Below are positions 10,039 to 24,304 of a stretch of DNA of 64,000 nt, piece after piece. The position numbers and the translations under genes are program-made. The stretch spans positions 56,325 through 120,324 of the forward strand of contig NW_004443623.1 of assembly GCF_000330505.1 (NCBI RefSeq). Direction: 5' to 3'. The notes below the pieces were generated by a model, which saw only the letters and a list, made by a program, of their open reading frames with translations, was not told where the DNA came from and made no database searches. Position 1 is the stretch's first letter. Every line of letters starts with the position of its first letter. Source of the DNA: Entamoeba invadens IP1. Lineage: Eukaryota > Evosea > Mastigamoebida > Endamoebidae.

Positions 10039-12890
10039 TTATACACTTATAAGTAAACCAAATGAACGCGCTGCATCATAACATGTTGCTGGTACTCGTT
10101 CAAAAGCATTCACAATTTGTTTAAGTAACCCATATTTTTGAAAATCATCTTGATACATTTTTCTAGAAAAAAACCCCAAAGATATCAATGTAAATTTGCA
10201 TTGATTACTTATGGCTTTTTTTGATTCATGGAAGTTCTTTATTGTTGTTTTCTCCCTTATAATAAATTTGAGGTTTGTTATACAAATGGAGGATAAAGTC
10301 AGTGACAAAATATAAATAACCCGTTTTGTCTTAAGAAGTATAAAGTTCAATAATTGTATTTCTCTATTAATCTGGGTTTTTGATCCCAATAAATGGATGG
10401 TGAAGGTAAAGTAGGTAACAACACACCTATGCTATTTTTTCGTTGTTTTCCAAAAAATTAAGGGGAAAAAGACTGTAAATTTAAAAACATAAAAAGGGTA
10501 ATAATGTGTTCAAGCTTTTCTGAAAAAAAGTGATTTTTATAAAAAGAACTTCAATAATAAAAATAAACGATTACCATTGAAACCACGATTTTCATCCACA
10601 AAACTCATTTGAATTAACCAAAGACAATAGAAAGCCAGATATTATTCAAATCATTGCCATTGTACACTTTAAATTACAACGAGTTTAGTTGAGATGATAG
10701 ATGGGAAAAAGGTTTTACAAATTCGTTATAAAAAGTTTGTTCTTTACATAGTTTTTTACTTTTTTTCTGAAAGAATATGATTATTTAGACTTTCGTTGGA
10801 TGGATCAAGCACAATGAGATCTGTCACTTATTTGATGTGGCAGACTAAGATCTCATTTATTATATCTTTTTGTTTGAAGTCAAGGTCTGCAATGTTAACG
10901 ACATTAAAGTAGTTGTTGGGGATGTGAGTTTAATCGTTGTTGTTTGATTGGGAAATACTGTTGTCTGGAAAAACGGTCTAAAACCATTTGACAAGTCGAA
11001 ATACACTTTATATATCAATGAAAAAAGTGGAAGCGCTTTCAACATTACGAGAAACCATCCCTTTATTTTGAAATGACGCGATAATCCTTTCATTTGTTGC
11101 TGATTGATAGTTTTCTTTCTATTTTTTTAAATTATAATGTCGTGTGTTATTTCTTTAAAGTTAACGAGTTTTTTATTCGATTTTGTTAAAGAGCCAAAAT
11201 CTTCTATGAATTGTTCATTAAGTGATTAGAAATAGGCGTTACAATGTGTACAACAGTTTATGCAAATGGATTGACAGTAAGTGTTGGTTCAATTCACTTA
11301 TTATTAAAATGTTAATACTATTTTTTTGTTTTATAAAACATTATTTCTTGTCACCGACTTTATCCTTGTCACCCATATTTTCCTCTATCTGTAGATTCAA
11401 TTTCTTCTTTTTTTGGTGTTTCACATTTTTTTGTTTCACTATCAACGTTTTGGTGCCTTTCCGCTCTTGTGATTTCAGTGTCTTTTCTGATTGGGCGTGG
11501 TTTGAATACAACTCCGTTTTGTACATTTTGTAGTTCCTCAATGATTGTTTGGTTTTGTTGCATCCATAGTTTGACTCCTTCCAATTATTGTGTTTCTTGT
11601 TAAAAACCTTATACTGAGCTCCCCAAGCAAAATTCAGACAAAAGTCGTGGTAAACTTCGATTCCTTCTTCTGTTGTTATCTTGTTGACATGTGGTAAATC
11701 GAATAATATTTGGCCGTTCTTGATGTTAAGTTTAAGTTTGAATAAATATTTTATATACTTGAGTCCAACATCAACCCATCACAACAATACCCCTTAGTAA
11801 GTCTAATCGTATCTCCATGTCTTTGAGTACTAACATAATTCGATTGGTCATTTTTTCAGCATTTTTGACTCCCAAAAATGCACCCACTTTTATTTTTACA
11901 ACTTTTTTGTTGTTTTGCCAATAGACGCCATTTTCCTTTGAATGGTTTTACCAGAAATATTCATATTCAGTACCTTTTCTGAAACATTACAACACATTAA
12001 TACAATCTTTATCAGACTCAACATAAAAGCGCATTGATTACAACTCGAATTCATTGCAGAAAAAACGACCAATAGATATACGATATTTTTTTTATAAAGT
12101 TTTGCAGCTGTATCTTTTTTTGAAAAAGAAGCCAACTTTTTACCCAACAAAAGTTGAGCTTCTTTATTTATACCATTTGACATGTATAAAGAAAACTGTG
12201 ACTTTTTGTGTTTTTTTGTAATAATATATTTATAGTTTCAAAAATATGTGTATCATGTTGAATTGTTTTGAAATTTTGTTTTATTTTTGCTTTTTTAAGT
12301 TTTTTGTTTAATTCTTCATAAGCAAAATCGTCTGGATCAAAATATATTTCCTCATAATCCTCATTCAGATTGTACAATATGGAGCTTCTTTATATTCTAT
12401 TACTTTTTATCAATATTTACATTATCTTGAACATCATTTATCGCTTCATTATTTAGATTAGACTCTATTTGTATTATATGTTCATTGTACTGTATATTTT
12501 CAATTGGTATATTCGAAGAATTACAATCATTTTAAATTGTATTAAGAAAATCGTTCAAAAGTTGATTTGGATTACCTTCAATTGATTTAAAATGCAATTT
12601 AAGTCTTTTTTAATTCGATGTTTTTAAATTTGTCACATTTGATATAAAGAGTTTTGACTGCATGATAATTGACAACTTTAAAGTTGTTAATAAAAACTTT
12701 CTTTTTGAAGTCACCTTCAAAACCAACATCTTGATCTTGTTTATTTTTTTGGTGTTTGCTTTTGAAGTGGTATTTGTAATTTTGAGAACTACTCAATTCG
12801 AAACAAATTGGACAAAAATGATAATTATCAATTTCTGTATCTGAAAAGATGTGTTGAGATGGTTTAAAAGTATGATAATTAGTGAATTCT
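10039..12890 (-). pseudogene. Long decayed gene (or gene cluster) starting with a C2H2-like finger
   Basis: On the minus strand, protein-like pieces follow one another with stops and frameshifts between them. Near 12830 there is a finger FCPICFELSSSQNYKYHFKS followed by KH (C-x2-C-x11-H-x4-H) in a frame that runs to 12599. Next come LHFKSIEGNPNQLLNDFLNT, an acidic segment (YNLNEDYEEIYFDPDDFAYE at 12377), a piece with CNQCAFML (about 12040) and KNGQILFDLPHVNKITTEEG leading to NFAWGAQYKVFNKK (about 11720-11600). The last pieces are ERIIASFQNKGMVSRNVESA (about 11080) and FERVPATCYDAARSFGLL (about 10060). No family is recognised. It could be one large gene, perhaps of a mobile element, or several. 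The relics are convincing as a set, but the boundaries are not. Confidence 0.4.
10813..10857. repeat. Perfect 10-bp-arm inverted repeat
   Basis: AATGAGATCT and its exact inverse AGATCTCATT, separated by 25 bases. It lies within the decayed region and could form a hairpin or mark an element end. Confidence 0.6.
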
Positions 12891-13021
12891 ACAACTCAAC
12901 TATCAAAACCTTTTTAATCATTAAAACGTTTTTTTGTATGTTTTTTTATATTTAATAAAATATTTCATAGGGAAAGACGCTTCAATTGATGTTCCTCATT
13001 TATAACAAAAATTTTTAATTA

Positions 13022-14886
13022 GAGTCCCGTGAAAAATCAATGCGGCGTGAAATGTTACTGCGAATTGTTATTGGGCCAAAAATAATGTTATTGTCGTTTA
13101 TAAAACATAAAAAATAATTTACTTTGTAAAAATGTTATATAATATGGCTATCAATAAAAACAAGGGTAAATTCGTAAAAACGAACATTCCAAACAACTCA
13201 AACTAGATATTGGTTTTTATTTTATAGTTTTTAACAATTTATAACATAAAATACTAAACAATACATCAAAATATAATAGCAAAAACAAATAAGTTTTAAC
13301 ATCAAAAATTTGAATAAATAGTCCACCTTTTGGACATTATTATATGAAATTTGATGTCCGCTCAGCTAGTGGTTAATTTTTGTTGGGAATATTGAAATTA
13401 TTAACTCCAATTGAATAAACTCAAATTACCATTATTATCAATAAATTTAAACATAATCATTATATAAAAACACACAGAAATATCGACTCGAATTATAAAG
13501 ATCGAATAAACGTTTCAACTTCGGATTTATTATAACAACACAAATTGCAATACAATAAACATAAACAAAATACAAAAACACGTATTAAACATATCATATT
13601 GATAAATTTATAAAATATAAATCAATTTAACGATAACAAACTGTTAACGAGCGTGGGGTTTTCAAATGGTCGATAATTTAATCACGCCAATTTAAAATCT
13701 TAATAATTTGTTGAAATGAAAGAATTAAGTGTTTGGGGTTCTGGTGTATCAACCCTTTTAAAATAATAGTAATTTATAATAAAATTATCCATAATTAATT
13801 GACTAGTTTAATTATATGATAATAATTATTAAAAAATAGTTTCACATTTAAAAATAAATATAATTTATTGTTATTTTATTATAAATTTTTGCTGTTGATG
13901 TTAATTAAAAATACACGTTAATTAACTATTTCACTTGTTTGTTGTTTATTATATTTTAATTATATTTATATTATAATAGTAGTTCATTGTTTGATTTTTT
14001 TAATGTGAATTGTGATTGTATTTTCACATCATTTTACAATCAAAATAGACAGTGGTCATACAACCAACATGTCAAGTATTTACTAAACGATTTCGATATT
14101 ACAGATGTTGTTATTAAATACACGGTTATATTGTTTATTGATTTTGTTTTAAACTATTTTTTGTGTCACGGTGTGACGGTTTAGATTCTTTCTTGAATTT
14201 TTTAATCAAAAAATCAACGACTTTCATAAAACACAAACAAGACATTGAGTAACGTTTTTTCAAATAACAAATCATTGTGAAAGCAACTAAGGAATTCATT
14301 TTATACATCAGAATGAAATTATATTGTTAATTTTTTATTTTGTAAATAAAATGATAAGAACGATTTTTTATTTATAATTTTTAATCTTCAAAAATAATAC
14401 ATTATTTTAAACTTTATTGTTTAAATGTGTTCATATTTTGTCAGAGATATGTACTGTCCAATAAAATTATATTTTTTAAATTGATGTAACGGGTAAATCA
14501 ATATCAATTATTGGTACATTTGTTCACATTTTAAAAATATCAAAACACATTTTTACTTGATAAAATAATTTTTGGATATGTGAAACTATAATTTAGAATT
14601 TGTCTTTTTGTAATAACAAAAATATTTATAAGTTTTGTTTTTCAATTGAAAAAGGAAAAAACAAAACCATCATAAAAAGTATATAAAAAAGCCATTTTTC
14701 CTCTTGGCACAATCTGTTGACTTAGCATCAAAAGATTTTGTAGAACAAAATTGTCGTTTTTCATTTTAACAGCCTCAAATAACAAAAAAATAAACCCAAA
14801 ATATTTTAAAACCCTTAATAACATTATTTTTGCCCAATAACAATTCGCAGTAACATTTCACGCCGCAGTGATTTTTCACGGTTCTC
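13022..14886. mobile_element. 1865-bp TIR element, non-autonomous
   Basis: The ends are inverted repeats of about 70 bp sharing CGTGAAAAATCA, TGCGGCGTGAAATGTTACTG and CGAATTGTTATTGGG, with a few mismatches at the outer tip (GAGTCCCGTG against GAGAACCGTG). TA lies immediately outside on both sides (13020-13021, 14887-14888), which favours a TA duplication. The inside is AT-rich with no transposase; the 65- and 60-codon frames inside look like chance. Confidence 0.75.
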
Positions 14887-14888
14887 TA

Positions 14889-15198
14889 CATCCGATATTC
14901 ACATTCAATTATAGTTATTTTTGTCCACTAGATAACTTTTAAAAACTGAATCTAATAAATAATAAAATTTTTTATAAACAAATTAAACAAATTTGTTTTT
15001 TATTAACACTTCAAAAAACATTGATTAAAATCCAAGTGGTATAAAAATGAGAAATCTCGAGTTTATTAAATAAATTTCCATTTTTTTAGAGTTTATTTTA
15101 TGAGCATAAACAATACACAAGCCAAAAAAGGAAAATCATTAAAATTTGATTGATATCTCTATAAAAACAGGCCAAAACAAAAATAGGGGTGTTATTTA
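14889..15198. other. AT-rich spacer
   Basis: No gene. It includes the fragment (about 14920-14955) shared with 6541-6580. Confidence 0.4.
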
Positions 15199-15205
15199 GT
15201 GTCAA

Positions 15206-16108
15206 CAGAGTGTCCAAAAAACGTCTAAGTCCCAAGTTAAGGAAAGGTCAAAAAATTTGTTTTGAAATAATTGATTTTTTTTCTTTTTGGTTTAATTTAT
15301 TTTTATGAATGAAAATCTATGATGGCTTGGTAAACAATTAATAAATATGTTATTTAAAACAATAAAATTGTACTTAAACAACTTAATTAACAAAAAATAA
15401 CACTGTTAAGTGTCGTTTTTGTGTGTATGAGTGCGTCAATTATATCGACCCTGTTTAAAAAGACTGGGTCGATTATATATATAAAGGCGAGTCGTCTTGC
15501 CTTCATATATACGTAACTAATGTTATTATTTAAAATCGATTCTCGGTATTTTAAAATGAGTAGAAACGAGACTCATTTTAACCGAGAAATTGAGTCTCAT
15601 TTGTTCAGGAAGTATTCTTTTAATTTTTTAGATTATTATGTGTGTTTTACATTTTTTTGTTCTTGTAGAGAACAGTAAAATAACGGGAAATTTGATAAAT
15701 TACAAATCTGGTTTTAATGATAGTTCTAACTTTTCTCTTAAATTTTATCAATAAAATATTATATTTTTGATTTAATTGCTTGGATTTTTCGGGAAATTTC
15801 GTAAATGTGTTCATTTTTTTACATGTTTTATTATTGTTTTTGTGAATTGAATAATGTGCTTGAAATTGCTAAAGTTTTCAATTTTATAATCAAATAATTA
15901 ATAGTGTTTAATTTAATTTTTCGGGAAAAAAATAAGAAAAATTTATGTTCAATTTGATTGTAAATTTTCGGGATAAATTAATGTTATTTTTGTCTCCTTT
16001 AAAATTCAATTATTTTTTGATCAAATCGATCAAAAATCCAATTTTTTTGTTATTTTTACTCCAAAATCCTTAACTTGGGACTTAAGTGCATTTTTTTTGG
16101 ACACTCTG
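15206..16108. mobile_element. 903-bp TIR element with 7-bp target duplication
   Basis: Starts CAGAGTGTCCAAAAAA and ends with the inverse. The repeats extend about 45 bp with a small indel and share AAGTCCCAAGTTAAGGA. Flanks are GTGTCAA at 15199-15205 and GTGTCAA at 16109-16115, a 7-bp direct duplication, so it does not belong with the TA-duplicating elements here. CAGAG...CTCTG tips recall hAT elements, but those duplicate 8 bp. Inside are three hairpins: ATCGACCC/GGGTCGAT (about 15444-15473), AAGGCGAG/CTTGCCTT (about 15484-15503) and TTCTCGGT...ACCGAGAA (about 15539-15588). No coding frame. Confidence 0.8.
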
Positions 16109-16354
16109 GTGTCAACGAAACTTTTTTATTTTTTTCGAAGAAAAACGCGAAAATTGTAATTCAAAGATTTTGTTGATTGATATAATATTAAATTGTCGTT
16201 AATTTGAAATTTAACTAAACATTTTGTTCTTTAAAATTCTTGTCGATATTTTATTCGAACTTTTTAACTTAACTGTAACGAAAACTTTTATTAATAAATA
16301 ATATATTTAGACTGAAAAAATAACAAATCAATAATAAGAATATCACTAGATATC

Positions 16355-18684
16355 ATGAATTTAAATTTTTACTAATTGTTTTATTGATAGTATTAACGTT
16401 TTCAAGAGATATATATGTAGACAACACAATGGGTAGTGATTTGAACTCGGGAGATTCAAAAATTCATCCCTTTGAATCTCTTGAAAAAGCGATGTCATCA
16501 ATGACATCAAGTGAAATAATAGAGCCAGTGACTGTTTATATAAAATCGGGGTATTATCCACTTATTAACAATTCACTTAAATTCACAAAATGGTCATTTA
16601 AAAACAGTACAATACCGCGCCCAATCACTATAACGAAATACCCCAATGAAAACCCACCTGTTATCACAGGTGGAGACAAAATTCCAATATCTTCATTTCG
16701 TTCTTTGAACTTGGAAACCGACAAAGCACAATATGAAAAAATCCAAAGTTCAAAAAGAAACTACATTAAAGTGTGTGATTTGGATAAGTTGTATAACCGA
16801 ATCGACTTAGGAATTTTCGAAGCAGATTCGAATGCTGAAATTTATGTCGACGACAAGCGGTTCCGTGTAGCTCGATATCCAAATTATGAGTACACAGACA
16901 CATCACATCAAACTGAGAGAATATTCATATTACCACCAACTGACACTTCAATTCAACTCACACCAAATGTGACTGGATATTATATCCTAGAAAAGAAGTT
17001 CTTTGTGGCAATGAGACGACTTTTAAAAGTGAGCAGAGTGTAATTGGGAAGTACTATTATCTCTATAAGAACGATTCCAGTTACTAGACACTATCAACAC
17101 ACTTTGATTGTGGTGTCCCGACACAGAGTGACGGTGCTTATTTCACGGTCAAGCGAACTGCGATGGCGGGAGAAGTCAAAGCTGTCGAAGAGTCTGGCGC
17201 AAAGGGGAATCCTGTGCTTCAGCAGCCAAATTACATTTACAGAGGAAATATGTGGACTGATTATGCACCAGAAAAGATGGGGAAAACTTTTTATTATGCT
17301 AACGATAAATTGGATGAATACGCAAAATACGACTCTGTGTGGATGAGAAGGTATTGGTTCATCTTTTCACAAGACCAAGCAGTCAAAGGAAAGATTGATA
17401 AAAACAAAAGAACAGTAACATTTGATAGAGCTTTGGGTGGTGGAGACTTTGAGGGGATGATCAGTGGAATGCCATTCTATATATATATAACTTGATAGAA
17501 GAGTTAGATGAAGAGGGTGAGTACTATATTGATTATGAAGAAAAGAAATTGTATATCTACTTGCCGACTACTGTGAATAAAGTGTGGATCTCACAAAGCA
17601 CGTCTTTGTTAATAAATGTGCACACTTTTAATAATTTGACTATTCAAAATATCATTTTTGAATATACAGTCAAAGTCGCTTATTTGTGGGTTTTCTTGCA
17701 TAAAAAGCTGTCTATTTGTAGGTTTTGCTAAGAATTGGGAAGAACATTATTTGATTTATTATAATTATCAAAAATAATAAAAATAACCATAATAGTAGTT
17801 TTTAGTCTTTTAATAAAGTCTGTTTGTAAATTGTTGTTTGCTTGACAAAATAAATACACAAAATAAGCCTTAAAAAATAGAAATTAAAAAAAAGTTAGAA
17901 AACTAAATAAAATTAAATAATAGTGTTTTTGGAGATTTTTCAACAGTTTCCCGTAATATTCCAGTTTTAATGGTCCAAAAATTTACTATTACCGTTTTAA
18001 GACTGATAATATAATTACAGATATGAGATTAAAGTTTCGACGAATACTAAGGTTTCGTTTAATTATTTGAATACTATTTGAATAATATTGAACAAGGTTC
18101 TTAATTATTTTCAAAAAATCGTCCAAATATAACTCTTATATTTAATTTATACAATGGTATCATAATTATTAATTATTAGTCGAAACCTAAGTACCACATA
18201 TGTAATTATCAATCAAAAAATTATTATTAATTATAGTATTTTTTTAATAAAATATAAAAAACAATTATTAAATATTGAAACCATTTTAACAAAAACTTAA
18301 AATAATTAGATTAAATAAGTTAAAAAATACAAAAGAAGTCTTATTCCATTTGAGTTTATGTTTCAGATACACTCAAAAATATAGTTTTTAATTGATTCCA
18401 ATTAATTATTCAGTTTCGAGAAGATACAACCTATTTGTATGTTTTGGTTTGGATTGGTCAGTTAACCCACAAATAAGCAAAACCTACAAATAAGCAACTT
18501 TGACTGTACACGAAAAACTATGATGAGCTTTTATTTATCAAATGATATTCTCATCATAAATTGCATTTTCAGACACTCGGGGTTAATGGGAATTTATTTA
18601 TCAGGTAACCAGTCAACAATTACTTATAACATTTTTTATGATATGGGGTCGGAGGCAGTTTATATGAGATGCGGTTTGTTTTAA
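16355..18684 (+). pseudogene. Secreted right-handed parallel beta-helix protein, broken gene
   Basis: The start region reads a hydrophobic leader (KFLLIVLLIVLTFSRD) but the only nearby ATG (16355) is one base out of frame; one missing T in the run at 16366-16370 would explain it. Then comes a DUF1565-like opening (IYVDNTMGSDLNSGDSKIHP, FESLEKAM) typical of polysaccharide-binding or -cleaving beta-helix proteins. The frame shifts near 17010, a TAG lies near 17085, a second frameshift falls in the (TA)n run near 17480, and an 840-bp element is inserted at 17667. Removing the element and one TA, the frame resumes after it (KTMMSFYLSNDILIINCIFR, GIYLSGNQSTITYNIFYDMG), with the periodic 'I.N..F' coils of a beta-helix. 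Non-functional. The exact enzyme activity, if any, is unknown. Confidence 0.82.
17667..18506 (+). mobile_element. 840-bp TIR element, copy 1, inserted in the beta-helix pseudogene
   Basis: Starts CAGTCAAAGTCGCTTATTTG and ends with the inverse of CAGTCAAAGTTGCTTATTTG, with TA on both sides (17665-17666, 18507-18508). The sub-terminal motif TTTGT(G/A)GGTTTT occurs twice at each end. A nearly identical copy in the same orientation lies at 44100-44940. No ORF. An inner inverted pair (ACTAAGGTTTCG / CGAAACCTAAGT) lies near 18039-18196. The target gene's frame is preserved around the TA, which fixes the element limits. Confidence 0.92.
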
Positions 18685-22425
<3,741 letters not shown>

Positions 22426-22780
22426 CTTTGCCGCCTTGCATTTGATTTGACGAAAAAAATGCAAAAATCTGTTTCATCATCAGAACTCGAAAAATAAAAC
22501 AAATTTTCAAACAGTGAAGTTATTACCATTGGAAACGAGAGATTCAGATGTCCAGAAGCACTCTTCCAGCCATCATTCCTTGTTATGGAAGCATCAGGTA
22601 TCCACGAGACAACTTACAACTCAATCATGAAGTGCGATGTCAACATCAGAAACAATTTGTATGAAAACAGCGTTTTTTTTTCAAATGGAACATCAAAGTA
22701 CTCAAGCATTAAACCAATGGCTTAAAATGGAGGTGGTTGCAAATGAGAAACATATATACATGAGGAGGCTTTTTATGCTT
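22426..22780 (+). pseudogene. Actin pseudogene fragment
   Basis: One frame reads LCRLAFDL, MQKSVSSSELEK, a TAA, then [20 protein letters not shown] followed by [18 protein letters not shown]. This is the highly conserved actin region around residues 216-300. It follows actin to about NNLYENSV, then loses identity. The N-terminal half and the C-terminal end are missing and an in-frame stop is present, so it is a short dead fragment. Protein-level conservation of the core suggests fairly recent loss. I cannot tell whether it came from a retrocopy or a broken duplicate. Confidence 0.88.
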
Positions 22781-23736
22781 GGCTCAATTTAATTATATTC
22801 ATATTGGTGTTTATTTGGTTTAGTTTTTATAATTATTGTTATAATCAATCATAATATATATAATAAAATTACTATCAGTTATATTATTCAAAGGTTGATT
22901 TATTATAGTTTATTTATAATTAAAATTACTATTCAATTTATTATTCTTTTGTCACGCATTGTATAATGTATCCAAAATAGCTATTTTTCTCGACTTAAAT
23001 TGATGTTTTATAGCGTTGTTTTACCATATAAGATAATTATTTTAATGTTATTGTTGTGTTAGTACAATAACACATAGAATTAAAAGTAAGCAGTGGGTTT
23101 TTATCGTAATATTTTGTTGTTATTTGGTTTTCCAAGTATTTTTAGTTTGAGTGGAATCCATTTTTATATTTCAACAATAATATTTTTGTTATGTTATAAT
23201 TTATTTTATTTTGGTTTGAACCAATCTTATTGGTTATATCAAACCTACAATCTTGCACACTTTTTAAGTGTTTTTTATTTTGTTATTTAAAAAACTTGAA
23301 TATCTGATAATATTATATAATTATTTTTATTAACATTTTTATTTGTTTATGAAAACAGTTTATTTTCTTATTATTTTTATTACTGATATTAATTTGTTAA
23401 ATTATATATTTTATTGATTGAAGGACGAATCTTTAACAAAAACCAATTAATTTGAGTTTATGAATGATGAAATGTTTTATAAATAATTTAAAAGTTTGAA
23501 TTTAAATTGAACTATTTAATAAAAATAGTCAATAATCGTTCTAAATTGTTCATGAAAAGTCGCCATTATTTTCATTTTTTGGAAAAGTGAAATTATTTTT
23601 TAAAATATTTTTATAAAAAAACAAAAAAATAAAAATTTTTAAGTTTTCGAAGGGTTAAATTGTAATAAGATTGTAAATAGTTTTTCGTTTTTTAAATAAA
23701 ATTGTGTAATAATTTAGTTTTTCACCGTAATATATA
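22781..23736. other. AT-rich spacer
   Basis: No gene supported. A 65-codon hydrophobic frame at 23093-23290 starts with GTG and looks like AT-driven chance. Confidence 0.45.
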
Positions 23737-23738
23737 TA

Positions 23739-23959
23739 CAGTTAACAGAAAAAGTGGGATGCTAATCTTAATATAAATTAATTTAATATTATTAATAATA
23801 AATAATTAATAAAAATTTATTTTGTTTTTTTCAATATATTAATTTTTTGATTAATAATTTATATTAAAATTAATAGTAATTTTATTATTTTTCAATTGAA
23901 ATTAACCAATAGTTACGAGCATCCTTGTTTATCTAGCATCCCCATATTTCCTCATACTG
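23739..23959 (-). mobile_element. 221-bp MITE, copy 2 (inverted)
   Basis: Same family and exactly the same length as 6635-6855, in the opposite orientation. TA on both sides (23737-23738, 23960-23961). Confidence 0.87.
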
Positions 23960-23961
23960 TA

Positions 23962-24225
23962 ATCAATAACTATAATAATCATCTGTCAAAAACATTAACA
24001 AAATTGTCTAACAGAAAGGCTAAAAAACCGTTTCTATCTTTGTCACCACTTCCACTTGATTTTATAGATTTAAATAATATTAATATAATAAAATGTATAG
24101 TACTGTTTACCATGAAGGCTGAATATGCCTCGTGGAGACTTTTTCTGTTTGAGGTGGTAATTTGTATTATACTTTTTATTATAATGTTATTAGTTATAAC
24201 TATTAAATTAATGGGAAGCGGTTAA
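23962..24225 (+). CDS. Possible C-terminal remnant of a small membrane protein
   Basis: From the MITE border an open frame runs to a TAA at 24223-24225. It contains KTLTKLSNRKAKKPFLSL, an internal ATG at 24112 (MKAEYASWRLFLFEVV) and one hydrophobic segment near the C-terminus. The frame in front is only the MITE, so any true gene would either start at the inner ATG (37 residues) or have lost its 5' part. Not recognised; may be non-coding. Confidence 0.25.
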   Translation: MNNYNNHLSKTLTKLSNRKAKKPFLSLSPLPLDFIDLNNINIIKCIVLFTMKAEYASWRLFLFEVVICIILFIIMLLVITIKLMGSG

Positions 24226-24304
24226 AAAGACTAAAGCTGTTTTATATCCTTTTGTAATTACGTATTTTGTCGTAAATGATAGATAAAACAATAAAACATT
24301 TAAA

